A stretch of 64,000 nt of DNA. It comes from an uncultured Clostridia bacterium. Lineage in GTDB: Bacteria > Bacillota > Clostridia > TANB77 > CAG-508. Each line of letters begins with the position of its first letter. Within the stretch, counting starts at the first letter, position 1. The notes under the pieces are model-generated. The model did not search any database, was not told the origin of the DNA, and worked only from the letters and a program-made list of their open reading frames with translations. A program made the position numbers and the translations under genes. Shown here in pieces: positions 40,358 through 49,090 of this stretch. Location: the NCBI GenBank assembly GCA_934130285.1, contig CAKOXT010000001.1, positions 124,001-188,000 on the forward strand, written 5' to 3'.

Positions 40358-41695
40358 ATGAAATGTCCTAAATGTAATTTAGATATAGCAGATGGTTCAA
40401 AGTTTTGTACAAAATGTGGAGCTAATATTGCTGAAGCTCTTGAAGAACAAGCTAAATTGAAAGCTGCAGAAGAAGCAAAGAAAGCAGAAGAATTAAAAAG
40501 AGCTGAAGAGGAAGCAAAAAAGGCAGAGGAACAAAGAAAGTTAGAAGAAGCAAAAAAAGTGGAAGAGAAAAAAGAAACTGAAAATGCAGAAAAAATAGAA
40601 GAATCAACTGCTAATAAAAAAGTTGAAGAACCTAAAGAGGTAGAAAATACAAATAAAAGTGAAACAAAAAAAGAAGGCAAGAAAGAGGTACAAGAGCCTA
40701 AAGACAAGAAATCTAAAAAGAAGAAAAAACATACAGGATTAAAAGTGATTTTTACTCTTTTAATATTAGTAATTATTATATTAGCAGGATGTTATGGATT
40801 ATATAAGATTGATCTTTTGCCTGAACCTGTAAATGGATATTTAACACCAATTTTTGAAACAATAGAAGGTTGGTTTGGAATTGATAACAAAAAATCAGAA
40901 GAAAATACTTTAGTAAGTGATTCAGAAGAAAAAAATACGATAAAGAAAAAAGTTGAAAAAGAAGATTTAGTATTTGATTATTATGACAAAAAAATTTTTG
41001 GAAAAGAATATAAAATTCCAGAAATAAATTTGGATTATGAAAATGTAGAAAAGATTAATAAAGAGATTGCTAGCTTAGTTGAAGATGAAATAAAGGATTT
41101 AGAAAAAGAAACTGAATTTCCAGAAATGGCACTTGCAGGAACAGAATATAATTGGTATTTAAATGATAATATTCTATCTCTAGTTTTTTGTACAAAAAAT
41201 TATCATGTTGAAAATTACTATGTATATAACGTAGATGTTTATACAGGTGAAACTGTAGAAAATCAAGAAATTTTAGATTCAGCTAAAATGGAAGAAAAGC
41301 ATTTTACTGAGAAATGTGTTGATGCTGTTAAGGACTATTATGAGAATATATTATATTCTTCAGAAGTAGAACAACAAGCTGGATATTATTATACTGAAGC
41401 TTTAAATAAATCAATAGCGGAGAGTAATTTTAAAGTATCAAAATCAAAAATATATTTAAATGATAGTGGAGAGGTTTGCATAGTAGCTGAAGTTTATTTA
41501 GTGGCAGGAGCAACTTCTAATAACTTCCCTATAAACATTGAGAGTTTAAAAAAGAATAAAAGTAAAACTACTACAAAATCTAATACAACTAATACAGTAA
41601 ATACAAACACCACAAATAGCACAACAAATGCTACAAATACTAAAAATGAAGTGTTAAATAACACAACGAATAATGTAAAGAATACTACTTATTAA
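40358..41695 (+). CDS. Zinc-ribbon, coiled-coil membrane protein of unknown function
   Basis: 445 residues in this order: an N-terminal zinc ribbon (MKCPKCNLDI and FCTKCGANI, four Cys), a long Ala/Glu/Lys coiled-coil (about 28-100), a Lys-rich stretch, one membrane segment (about 128-150), an extracellular domain (about 200-395) that looks like a DUF3298-type or adhesin-like beta fold, and a low-complexity Asn/Thr tail (about 400-445). The ribbon would be cytosolic and the large domain outside. AAGGAGG lies 9 bases before the ATG. A shadow frame exists on the other strand. Function unknown. Confidence 0.75.
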   Translation: MKCPKCNLDIADGSKFCTKCGANIAEALEEQAKLKAAEEAKKAEELKRAEEEAKKAEEQRKLEEAKKVEEKKETENAEKIEESTANKKVEEPKEVENTNKSETKKEGKKEVQEPKDKKSKKKKKHTGLKVIFTLLILVIIILAGCYGLYKIDLLPEPVNGYLTPIFETIEGWFGIDNKKSEENTLVSDSEEKNTIKKKVEKEDLVFDYYDKKIFGKEYKIPEINLDYENVEKINKEIASLVEDEIKDLEKETEFPEMALAGTEYNWYLNDNILSLVFCTKNYHVENYYVYNVDVYTGETVENQEILDSAKMEEKHFTEKCVDAVKDYYENILYSSEVEQQAGYYYTEALNKSIAESNFKVSKSKIYLNDSGEVCIVAEVYLVAGATSNNFPINIESLKKNKSKTTTKSNTTNTVNTNTTNSTTNATNTKNEVLNNTTNNVKNTTY

Positions 41696-41721
41696 TATAT
41701 AGGATAATTGATTTTTGGAGA

Positions 41722-41765
41722 AAAACCTCCTTGTTAGACTAAAAAGTTTAGCAAGGAGGTTTTAT
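41722..41765 (+). terminator. Terminator after the 40358 gene
   Basis: Stem AAAACCTCCTTG/CAAGGAGGTTTT with an inner CTAAA/TTTAG pair. Confidence 0.85.
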
Positions 41766-41834
41766 ATATGTGTATTATTTAAAAATTTAGAATATTAGTG
41801 TGATAAATGTAATTAAAATGAAATGTTTATATTG

Positions 41835-41863
41835 TTGTTATTGAAAAATTTTAATGATATACT
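41835..41863 (+). promoter_or_regulatory. Promoter of the 41887 operon
   Basis: TTGTTA and TATACT 17 bases apart, 23 bases before the GTG start. Confidence 0.6.
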
Positions 41864-41886
41864 TTTTATATATGGAGGAGAATTAG

Positions 41887-42720
41887 GTGAAAAAAAAACA
41901 AAAAAGAAGAAAAACAAAAAATAGTAAAGCAAATTCATTATTGTATTTTGCAGTAGTTTTAATTATAGTGGCTATTTTATTGTATTTTGATATAAAAAAC
42001 ATGACTAATGTCGGAAAAAAAATAAAAGAAAGTAAAAGCGAAGATAATATTGAGGTCGTTGAAGAAGAAACAACTGCTCCAGAAGAAGAAAAAGGAAAAA
42101 TATATGAATTTAATACTTTTGCGGATAAAGAATATACCAAAGAAGAAATAGAAAATATGAGTGCTTCTGAAGCGTCTAATATATATAATTTAGAAAAAAA
42201 TAATGATTTAAAAATCGATAAGGCTTTAGGAAGTGCTGGTGATGAGGATTATGCTTGTGTTGTGGCTTCATCAGCATATAGTACTGACAATCAATTTGTT
42301 AAAGCAACAGAAATTGTAGATGAAACAGATTTGTATTATATGGTTGGCGTTACATATGATTATATAAATCAAAATGTGGCAAAGAGGTATACTCAAAATG
42401 TACTTGTTTTTAAAAAGTTTTATTATAATTCAGAAACAGATACTTTTAATGTAGATGATGTGAAAAATGTTAAGATAATATTGGATTTAAAGAATTATAT
42501 AACTAACTATTCAAATGCGGGAAAAGTTTTGGTTCAATCTTTTATGGAAAAGAATGGTCAGCAATGTGAATATGTATTATATTATTTAGATGTTAATTAT
42601 GCTGAAGAAAATAAAAATACATCAGCTAATTTAATTAAAGAAGTTACAACTATTAATGCTGCTAGTGGTAAGGTTGAAGAGAAAACTACACAAACAGTTA
42701 AATCAAATTTAGTGTTATAA
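41887..42720 (+). CDS. Membrane-anchored protein of unknown function
   Basis: 277 residues with a GTG start 8 bases after GGAGG. A Lys/Arg-rich cytosolic N-terminus (about 1-15) leads to one membrane segment (about 16-35), then an acidic spacer (EDNIEVVEEETTAPEEEKG) and an extracellular domain rich in Tyr and Asp. It opens an operon of four unknown genes (to 44121) with gaps of 10-14 bases, followed by a glycosyltransferase gene. No family recognised; the operon context suggests an envelope role. Confidence 0.7.
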   Translation: MKKKQKRRKTKNSKANSLLYFAVVLIIVAILLYFDIKNMTNVGKKIKESKSEDNIEVVEEETTAPEEEKGKIYEFNTFADKEYTKEEIENMSASEASNIYNLEKNNDLKIDKALGSAGDEDYACVVASSAYSTDNQFVKATEIVDETDLYYMVGVTYDYINQNVAKRYTQNVLVFKKFYYNSETDTFNVDDVKNVKIILDLKNYITNYSNAGKVLVQSFMEKNGQQCEYVLYYLDVNYAEENKNTSANLIKEVTTINAASGKVEEKTTQTVKSNLVL

Positions 42721-42730
42721 GAGGTTATGT

Positions 42731-42889
42731 ATGAATAAAATTGGTGAAAAATTTATTGAGGGCAAAATAGTTAGCCTAGATAAAGAATTAATAGAAAATC
42801 TTGAAAAAATGGCAAAAGATGTTGAACAAAAGGAACAAACCATGAAGATAGATTTAGATGGAATAATTAATCAAATGATAAATGAATAA
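42731..42889 (+). CDS. Small helical protein, 52 residues, unknown
   Basis: ATG at 42731 behind GAGG (6-base spacing), 10 bases after the previous stop and 14 bases before the next gene. The protein is charged and helical (LDKELIENLEKMAKDVEQK), with a hydrophobic end IDLDGIINQMINE. Tight spacing on both sides within an operon and a ribosome site support coding. Function unknown. Confidence 0.65.
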   Translation: MNKIGEKFIEGKIVSLDKELIENLEKMAKDVEQKEQTMKIDLDGIINQMINE

Positions 42890-42903
42890 GAGGGGTTAAT
42901 GTA

Positions 42904-43326
42904 ATGACAAAGAAACAATTAAAGAATATGGCTAAAACAGGTGGTAAATATACGTTAAAAGGTGTAAAAATGCTTGGAAGAGGAGCCTTAACTGTTACAG
43001 AATTAGGAGCTAAAGCTACTGGAACAGTGGCAAATGGTGTGGCACATAATTATGATGTAAGAAGGTTTGTTACAGGTGTAGGTAGTATAGCTGCAAATGT
43101 TGCTTTTTTAGGGCCATCACTTGGAATTACAGCAATGAATTATTTGATTCAAAATTGTGTGATGGGAAGAAGTTATTATTCGCCGGTAGATGCTTTAAGG
43201 TCTACCTTAAGAATGACAGAAGGTGTTTTGAATGGTGCAATAGGGTTAGTTGCTGAACCAGTTGCAGCTGTTTCAAAAGGAATAGAGAATGTATCTAAAA
43301 AAGGAAAAGATATATTAGAAAAATAG
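42904..43326 (+). CDS. Gly/Ala-rich amphipathic protein, 140 residues, unknown
   Basis: Starts with a Lys-rich helix, then Gly/Ala/Val-rich stretches (GVKMLGRGALTVTELGAKA, GVGSIAANVAFLGPSLGITAM) that could insert in or coat a membrane, and ends with a Lys-rich helix (GIENVSKKGKDILEK). GAGGGG precedes the ATG. It lies between the 52-residue protein and a coiled-coil protein in the same operon. The composition recalls membrane-remodelling or pore-type proteins but no family is identified. Confidence 0.7.
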   Translation: MTKKQLKNMAKTGGKYTLKGVKMLGRGALTVTELGAKATGTVANGVAHNYDVRRFVTGVGSIAANVAFLGPSLGITAMNYLIQNCVMGRSYYSPVDALRSTLRMTEGVLNGAIGLVAEPVAAVSKGIENVSKKGKDILEK

Positions 43327-43335
43327 GAGAAGATT

Positions 43336-44121
43336 ATGGGAGTACTTAAGACAACACAAGATCTAGTTACACTTATGGGTGATTTGTCTGAAATAGAGGC
43401 AAACAAATTATTATTATGGGCAACGATTTATACTAGAAAAGTTGAAGAAATAAAAGAAAAAAAGTTGAAAGAATTAAAAAAATATTTTGATGAACAGATA
43501 GCTTTTTATAAAAGAAGTTCACAAAAATATGCAAAAGAATATGAGAAATTGTATGCAAAATATGAAGAAAGTATTGACAAATTATATCAACAATATAATG
43601 TATATTATCAATATATTCAAAATGAAAATGTTTTTGCTCAAACTAATCAAAAAATAGCAATTGCTAATTTTGTTGTTAGTAAAAGAGCTGCAACAAAGGC
43701 AAAAACTGATAATAATATTGTTTTGGAAGAAAAATCAAATAAAAAAGTATTTGCAACAGCTCAAAAGAAATTGAATTATGATGTTGTTATTAATGAATGT
43801 AGTGCAAGATTGGAAAAATGTATGGAAGATACATATACTGACATGAATAAGATTTTTGATATTTCAAGTATGTTGATCTCTGTAAAAAAAGAGAAGTATT
43901 TAGATAAATTTTTTAATTTTTTCAAAATTAAATTTTCTGGAGAAAAGAGTTTTAAAGAGTTTGTTTTGGAACCATTAAAAGCAAGAATCGACAATATTGA
44001 AAAACTTTCTATTACAAGAGCTTCTGAAGTTAAAATCGATATGCTAGTATTTATAGGACAAATGGAGAAAATCAGAGGTGATATTAATTTAGCTTTTAAT
44101 GAAACTTTAAATAAGAATTAA
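43336..44121 (+). CDS. Coiled-coil protein of unknown function
   Basis: 261 residues, almost entirely helical: a long charged coiled-coil (about 25-105, with many Tyr and Gln), a second helical region (about 110-185), and a C-terminal helix bundle. No signal peptide or membrane segment, so it is cytosolic or peripheral. AGGAG lies 7 bases before the ATG, and the gap to the previous gene is 9 bases. The glycosyltransferase gene follows by 20 bases. Not recognised. Confidence 0.7.
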   Translation: MGVLKTTQDLVTLMGDLSEIEANKLLLWATIYTRKVEEIKEKKLKELKKYFDEQIAFYKRSSQKYAKEYEKLYAKYEESIDKLYQQYNVYYQYIQNENVFAQTNQKIAIANFVVSKRAATKAKTDNNIVLEEKSNKKVFATAQKKLNYDVVINECSARLEKCMEDTYTDMNKIFDISSMLISVKKEKYLDKFFNFFKIKFSGEKSFKEFVLEPLKARIDNIEKLSITRASEVKIDMLVFIGQMEKIRGDINLAFNETLNKN

Positions 44122-44141
44122 GGACGTTATATAGAAGATAT

Positions 44142-44870
44142 ATGAAAAAAATTATTTTTAGATTCATAATATTAATTATATTAATTTGTATTGCTATTGT
44201 TGGAGTGTTTGGTGTAGCAGGTTATTCTATGTATAAAAATGCACTTAAAGAAACAAGTTTTGATGATAAAATTAATGAAATTAGATCAGAGGCTAATTAT
44301 ACTAAAATTGATGATGTTACACAAACATATAAAGATGCTGTTGTAGCAGTTGAGGATCATAGATTTTATCAACATGGAGGTATTGATTTATGGGCGATTA
44401 TGCGTGCAATAGCAAGAAATATAAAATATTCTGAATTACTTGAAGGTGGTAGTACGATAACTCAGCAATTAGCTAAAAATACATATTTTACACAAAGTAA
44501 AAAGATGACTCGAAAAGTTGCTGAAGGTTTTATGGCTATTAAATATGAAAAGAATTTGAGTAAGAATGAAATTTTGGAACTTTATATTAATACAAGTTAT
44601 TTTGGAAATGGTTATTATAATATAAAAGAAGCAAGTTTAGGGTATTTCGGGAAATTGCCTTCTGAACTAAATGATTATGAGGCAACTATGCTAGCTGGAG
44701 TTCCGAATGCTCCATCTGTTTATGCTCCAACCGTTAATTTTAAATTGGCTTCTGAAAGACAAGTACAAGTTTTAAATAAAATGGTTAAATATAATTATAT
44801 AACTGAAGAAGAAAGAAAAGAAATTTTGAGTCAAACAGATTATTATGAAGATTATTTTAATAAAAAATAG
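44142..44870 (+). CDS. Monofunctional peptidoglycan glycosyltransferase (GT51)
   Basis: Polymerises lipid II into glycan strands outside the membrane. One N-terminal membrane segment (about 7-27) anchors a GT51 domain with AVEDHRFYQHGG (catalytic Glu at about 69), GGSTITQQLAKN, KYEKNLSKNEILELYIN with the second Glu, and GVPNAPSVYAP. At 242 residues it lacks the transpeptidase domain of class A PBPs, so it is a monofunctional MGT. It follows the unknown operon by 20 bases and probably belongs to it, though its ribosome site is weak. Confidence 0.9.
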   Translation: MKKIIFRFIILIILICIAIVGVFGVAGYSMYKNALKETSFDDKINEIRSEANYTKIDDVTQTYKDAVVAVEDHRFYQHGGIDLWAIMRAIARNIKYSELLEGGSTITQQLAKNTYFTQSKKMTRKVAEGFMAIKYEKNLSKNEILELYINTSYFGNGYYNIKEASLGYFGKLPSELNDYEATMLAGVPNAPSVYAPTVNFKLASERQVQVLNKMVKYNYITEEERKEILSQTDYYEDYFNKK

Positions 44871-44874
44871 AAGA

Positions 44875-45354
44875 TTAAATACTATCTTCTATTTTTTTTA
44901 CTATATTTTTTAGATCGTTTTCAAATACTGTATTTTTTGAAAGTGGAATATACCATTCATAGGTTTCTTTTAAATATCGTGTTCTAAATGATTTATCAAC
45001 ATATATTGATTCTTCTAAATTATGAATTCTGTCAGCTAATTTTACATTTTTTGCGATATCATTTTTTGATATTCTTTCAATATATTCTGACTTATCATAT
45101 CCGGACATTTTTGTTAATAGGATAGTTGCTTTTAATAATTCTGGAGATGATATTTGAAGAATTTCTGATTCGCTGGCATCAGTATCTTCTAATAGATCAT
45201 GCATTAATCCAACTGCTTGATAATTTTCGTCAAAACCTTTTTGCTTTAATTTTTCAGCAACTGCAAATGGGTGAGTATAGTATGGTGTTCCATGTTTTCT
45301 TTTTTGATTTTTGTGTTTTTCTTTTACAAATTCTCTGATTATTTCTAAATTCAT
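44875..45354 (-). CDS. HD-domain phosphohydrolase, RelA/SpoT hydrolase-like
   Basis: 159 residues with the HD motifs HGTPYYTHPFAVA, GLMHDLLEDTD and KLADRIHNLEES in the order and spacing of the (p)ppGpp hydrolase domain of Rel enzymes, and no synthetase, TGS or ACT domain. Stand-alone proteins of this form can be small alarmone hydrolases or may act on other nucleotides. It is convergent with the glycosyltransferase gene (4-base gap). Ribosome site AAGGAG lies 7 bases upstream. Confidence 0.8.
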   Translation of the reverse strand: MNLEIIREFVKEKHKNQKRKHGTPYYTHPFAVAEKLKQKGFDENYQAVGLMHDLLEDTDASESEILQISSPELLKATILLTKMSGYDKSEYIERISKNDIAKNVKLADRIHNLEESIYVDKSFRTRYLKETYEWYIPLSKNTVFENDLKNIVKKIEDSI

Positions 45355-45419
45355 TTTTTTCTCCTTTATATGTACATATTATATTTTAGATATTAATTAT
45401 TTTCAATAAGAAAATAATA

Positions 45420-45585
45420 GTAGCACTCTATAAAAATGATTGATAATAAAATTCAAAATTATATAAGAACAAAATTGAAATTTGCTAAAGAAAAAGGATA
45501 CATTTTATTAGCATAAGCTTATTTGCTATAACTCAAATAGTTGATATTTGTAAAGAGAGAAAATTAAAAGAAAAAGAAAATTAAA
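45420..45585 (+). other. Intergenic stretch with possible decayed coding traces
   Basis: The 364-base gap (45355-45718) has no intact gene. Short open stretches (26 codons from 45437 ending KGYILLA, and a later QIVDICKERKLKEKEN) look protein-like, lack ribosome sites and lie in different frames, as in a decayed small gene. The gap ends with a terminator and a promoter described separately. Confidence 0.25.
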
Positions 45586-45591
45586 AAATAT

Positions 45592-45629
45592 AAAAACCTG
45601 GGATTTAATTTGAAATCCCAGGCTTTTTA
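45592..45629 (+). terminator. Strong intrinsic terminator
   Basis: Stem AAAAACCTGGGATTT/AAATCCCAGG with a six-base loop and a CTTTTT tail; no intact gene lies just upstream on this strand, supporting the view that a gene there has decayed. Confidence 0.85.
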
Positions 45630-45656
45630 CGTTTTACTTAGAGAACAGAGGTTTTC

Positions 45657-45685
45657 TTGACTTTTTTTGTTATTATGTGTAGTAT
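45657..45685 (+). promoter_or_regulatory. Promoter for the M23 peptidase gene
   Basis: TTGACT and TAGTAT 17 bases apart, 34 bases before the start codon. Confidence 0.65.
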
Positions 45686-45718
45686 GAATTTGAAAATTTG
45701 TGGATTTAAGGGGTTTGT

Positions 45719-46927
45719 ATGAAACACATAGGAAGAAAAAAGATATTATTAGTCGCAGTTATTGTGATTTTTATTATGTTAGGAAGTTTTTTAAATGTTT
45801 TCGCTTCAACTACTTCAGAGTTAAGGCAGCAACAACAGCAAAATCAAAAAGAACTAAATGAAGCAAAAGAACAACAAGAAAAAATTAGAAGTCAAATGTC
45901 AGAGATTCAGAGACAAGTTGATGAATTAGATTCTAAGATTTCGGATTATCAAACAGAGATAAATGATCTAACATCACAAATAGATGATATTTCAAAAAAT
46001 ATAGATTTAACTCAACAAGAACTTACAAGAACAGAAAATGAATTGAAAGAAAAAGAAGAATTGTTGGAAACACGATTAGTAGCTTCATATAAAGCAGGAG
46101 ATACTACATATTTAGATGTGTTACTAAGTTCAGATAGCTTAACATCATTTTTATCTAATTATTATTTAGTAGAACAAATTTCAGAAAATGATACTAAATT
46201 AATAAATACAATAAAAGAAACAAAAGAACAAATAGAAGAATCTAAGAAACAATTAGAAGAAAATAAAGCAACTTTAGAAATTGCTAAACAGACACAAGTT
46301 GACAAAAAAGCAGAATTGGATGTAGCTAAAAAGGAAAAAGAGCAAGCTGTTGCTAAGTTATCAGCAGAAGATCAAGAGGTTCAAAAGAAAATTGATGAAA
46401 TGAGATCAGAAGATACTCGTATTCAAGCAGCAATAAAAAAAGCTGAAGCTGCAGCAAGTAGACCAAATGTTTCAAATAGAGGTAATACTTCTGGAACAAG
46501 TACAAGTTCTGATTCAAATCCTGGAGGGTTTATTTATCCAGTACCATCAAGGTATAGAACTATAACTACAGGAATGTATTATGAGAAGTCAAAGAAATAT
46601 CATGGTGCTGTTGATTTTGGTAGTGGAGGTATTGCTGGTCAACCAGTATATGCTGCAAAAGAAGGTACAGTTATTTTAACAGAAAACTTAAAGAGTAGTT
46701 ATGGAACATACGTTATTATAAAACATAATAATGGATTGTATAGTTTATATGCACATGGACAAGCTGGTTCAATATGTGTATCAGAAGGACAATATGTTTC
46801 ACAAGGGCAACAAATTATGAAAGTTGGTTCTACTGGAAATTCATCAGGTCCACATTTGCATTTTGAAATTAGAGTTAGTCCTGGAGGGTATAATAATAGA
46901 GTAAATCCTCAGAATTATTTAAAATAG
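45719..46927 (+). CDS. M23 peptidase with EnvC/NlpD-like coiled coil
   Basis: Secreted or anchored murein hydrolase or hydrolase activator. Signal or membrane segment (about 8-28), coiled-coil (about 32-245, Gln/Glu/Lys-rich), Ser/Thr/Gly linker (about 250-270), and a C-terminal LytM domain with HGAVDFGS, YSLYAHGQ and GPHLHFEIR. The domain carries His/Asp and HxH zinc ligands as in active enzymes. Such proteins cleave or regulate cleavage of peptide cross-links during division. 402 residues fits. The 46937 gene follows by 9 bases. Confidence 0.92.
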   Translation: MKHIGRKKILLVAVIVIFIMLGSFLNVFASTTSELRQQQQQNQKELNEAKEQQEKIRSQMSEIQRQVDELDSKISDYQTEINDLTSQIDDISKNIDLTQQELTRTENELKEKEELLETRLVASYKAGDTTYLDVLLSSDSLTSFLSNYYLVEQISENDTKLINTIKETKEQIEESKKQLEENKATLEIAKQTQVDKKAELDVAKKEKEQAVAKLSAEDQEVQKKIDEMRSEDTRIQAAIKKAEAAASRPNVSNRGNTSGTSTSSDSNPGGFIYPVPSRYRTITTGMYYEKSKKYHGAVDFGSGGIAGQPVYAAKEGTVILTENLKSSYGTYVIIKHNNGLYSLYAHGQAGSICVSEGQYVSQGQQIMKVGSTGNSSGPHLHFEIRVSPGGYNNRVNPQNYLK

Positions 46928-46936
46928 GAGAATCAA

Positions 46937-47098
46937 ATGAAAAAAAAAATAGTTAAAACATCTATTGTTGAAAAGATTTGTGTACTTACATTAATTTTAG
47001 TAATTGCTTTTTTTGCATACCTAGGATATCTGCATTATGCGGAAAAAACATCTGAACAAGAAGAAAATACTACTAATATGGTAGATGAAGAAAAATAA
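46937..47098 (+). CDS. Small single-pass membrane protein, unknown
   Basis: 53 residues: a Lys-rich start, one membrane segment (about 13-33), and an acidic tail ending in Asp/Glu/Lys. AGGAG sits 5 bases before the ATG, 9 bases after the M23 gene. The size and position are like small division or envelope accessory proteins, but no family is identified. Confidence 0.6.
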   Translation: MKKKIVKTSIVEKICVLTLILVIAFFAYLGYLHYAEKTSEQEENTTNMVDEEK

Positions 47099-47265
47099 TA
47101 AATTAATGAAATACTTTTTTTCTGATAAAAATAATACAGAAAAGAAGTATTTTTTATGTGTATATGAAAACAAAGCTTATAGAAACTTTTGTCGAATATT
47201 GACTCCTAGAGTTATTAAGAATATAATTTTGATAGTTTAATTTTTACAAAGAAAAGGAAAAAGAA

Positions 47266-48393
47266 ATGGGAAAAAAAGATACAAATGTTAAAAAATCAAA
47301 GAAGGTGAAGCGTGCAAAAAGGAAGGGTACATTTGCAAAAATTTTACTTATTGTATTAATATTGGCATTGATAGGAATTATATCATTACTGTTTTTATTA
47401 TATGGCCCATGGAGTGGATTTAGAGATTGGTTAATAACAACGGCAATGTCTTCAATGAGACACCAATATTTAGCTACATGGTTTTATGATGATAAAACTA
47501 TTCAAGAGTGTTTAAATAAAAATAAGGTTGTAGAAGTTAGTGGCGTTACTGATGAAAACACAATTGAAATTGTTGATTATGACAAAAAAGAAGAAGTTGT
47601 TTATGCCAATGAGTACGAAAGACAAATTTTAGAAAAAGATGAAAATAATAATGATTATAAAATAATAAAAATAGATGGCGGAAATGATTATGAAGGGTAT
47701 ATGGCAGTTATATATGATCCGTCTAGAATTGAAGTTGCTACATCATCTTATATAGGAAGAAGCGGAGAATATTTAACAGATATTTCAAAGAAGAATAATG
47801 CTTTGGTTGCTATAAATGGTGGAGGTTTTATTGATGAGAATAATAAAGGAAGTGGAGCTACTCCACTAGGAATTACTATGAGCAAAGGAAAGTTATTAAG
47901 TAATTCCGGTGGTACATTCGGATTGATAGGATTCAATAATGAAAATAAATTGTTGTTGGGTAAGATTACTTCAACTCAAGCTAAACAAAGAGGAATACGT
48001 GATTGTGTTTCTTTTGGACCATATTTAATATTAAATGGTGAAAAATCGCAGATATATGGAAATGGTGGTTGGGGAAAAGCTCCAAGAACTGCTATTGGAC
48101 AAAGAGCAGATGGAATAGTTCTATTCTTAGTGCTTGATGGAAATAGAACATTAGGAAAAGGTGCTACAATTAAAGATATGATTGAAATATTTGAAAGATA
48201 TGGTGCGATAAATGCTTCAAATTTGGATGGAGGAACATCTACATCTATGACTGTAAAAGGAAAGACTGTTAATAATCCAACTAATTTGTCAGGTGGAAGT
48301 GGAACAAGACCTATACCATCAGCATTTATATTAAAAGCAGATGATTCTGATGATGGTGATTATAGCGCAGTAAAAAATAAGGTAGATAAATAA
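47266..48393 (+). CDS. Phosphodiester glycosidase family (NAGPA-like) protein
   Basis: A single membrane segment (about 26-50) is followed by an extracellular NAGPA domain (about 145-365) with VAINGGGFID, ATPLGITMSKGK, FGPYLILNG, PRTAIGQRADG, and the closing SNLDGGTSTSM. The family cleaves phosphodiester-linked sugars (in animals GlcNAc-1-phosphodiester); in Gram-positive bacteria it is thought to act on wall or teichoic polymers. 375 residues is normal. AAGGAAAAAGAA precedes the ATG. Confidence 0.9.
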   Translation: MGKKDTNVKKSKKVKRAKRKGTFAKILLIVLILALIGIISLLFLLYGPWSGFRDWLITTAMSSMRHQYLATWFYDDKTIQECLNKNKVVEVSGVTDENTIEIVDYDKKEEVVYANEYERQILEKDENNNDYKIIKIDGGNDYEGYMAVIYDPSRIEVATSSYIGRSGEYLTDISKKNNALVAINGGGFIDENNKGSGATPLGITMSKGKLLSNSGGTFGLIGFNNENKLLLGKITSTQAKQRGIRDCVSFGPYLILNGEKSQIYGNGGWGKAPRTAIGQRADGIVLFLVLDGNRTLGKGATIKDMIEIFERYGAINASNLDGGTSTSMTVKGKTVNNPTNLSGGSGTRPIPSAFILKADDSDDGDYSAVKNKVDK

Positions 48394-48477
48394 AGATATA
48401 AAATAGGTATTTATGATTTCTGTATTGCGTTATTATAAATAGAATAAGTGATTAAAAAATAGCAGATTAATAGTCTG

Positions 48478-48798
48478 CTATTTTTGTGTGTTACGATAGT
48501 TATTTCCCCATTTAACCATTGAATCTAAAATTGGTTGTAAACTCCAACCAGTATCTGTAAGAGAATATTCTACTCTTGGAGGAACTTCTGCAAAAACTTC
48601 GCGATGAACCAAACCTGATTTTTCCATATCTCTTAAATTATTGGTTAGAACCTTTTGACTTATTCCAGTAAGGGATTTTCTAAGTTCACCAAATCTTTTT
48701 TTACCAGTTAATAAGTCACGAATAATTAATATTTTCCATTTATCTCCTATAAGTCCCATTGTAATTTCAACTGGACAAGCTGGCAATTCAGTTTTCAT
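48478..48798 (-). CDS. HxlR-family transcriptional regulator
   Basis: A 106-residue winged-helix protein. Family motifs: CPVEITMGLIGDKWKILIIR, FGELRKSLTGISQKVLTNNL (recognition helix) and EYSLTDTGWSL. The single Cys near residue 8 is the redox/electrophile sensor in many members (YodB, HypR). It diverges from the MBL-like gene at 49091 with the operator-like palindrome GTTAC-TTTAAG-GTAAC between, so it probably regulates that gene in response to thiol stress. Confidence 0.93.
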   Translation of the reverse strand: MKTELPACPVEITMGLIGDKWKILIIRDLLTGKKRFGELRKSLTGISQKVLTNNLRDMEKSGLVHREVFAEVPPRVEYSLTDTGWSLQPILDSMVKWGNNYRNTQK

Positions 48799-48959
48799 TA
48801 TAATTCAACTCCATTCTTTTTATCTATAAAAAGTATAACAAATTAATTTCGAAATGTAAACAAAATACTGTAAAATCAGCGATACTTTCTTTTGGAATGT
48901 AATAGCAATATAAGTATACAATAAAATTTTATAAAGCGGAACTATTGAAAATACATAAG

Positions 48960-49004
48960 AGTTACTTTAAGGTAACTATGAAACAAAAAAGTGCCTACTT
49001 TACA
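48960..49004. repeat. 45-base direct repeat, copy 1 (with palindromic operator)
   Basis: Begins with the palindrome-type GTTACTTTAAGGTAAC (48961-48976) and is matched at 44 of 45 bases by the copy at 49923-49967 on the other side of the MBL-like gene. The palindrome fits a dimeric HxlR regulator site. Confidence 0.85.
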
Positions 49005-49027
49005 AGTGCTTTAGGTAAAATTAAAAT
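48999..49027 (+). promoter_or_regulatory. Probable promoter for the 49091 gene
   Basis: TTTACA (within the end of repeat copy 1) and TAAAAT are 17 bases apart; the palindrome lies 22 bases upstream, a position that allows activation or blocking. Confidence 0.5.
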
Positions 49028-49090
49028 GGTTTTAGAAATTGAAAATAGAGTAGCTACTAATTCAATAAATATAATAAGGAGTGAATAAAA

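Noticed and set aside
48978..49088. 36-codon frame in the leader of the 49091 gene
   Set aside because: It overlaps the probable promoter and the ribosome site of the next gene; the start signal is weak, so it is noted only as a possible leader frame.
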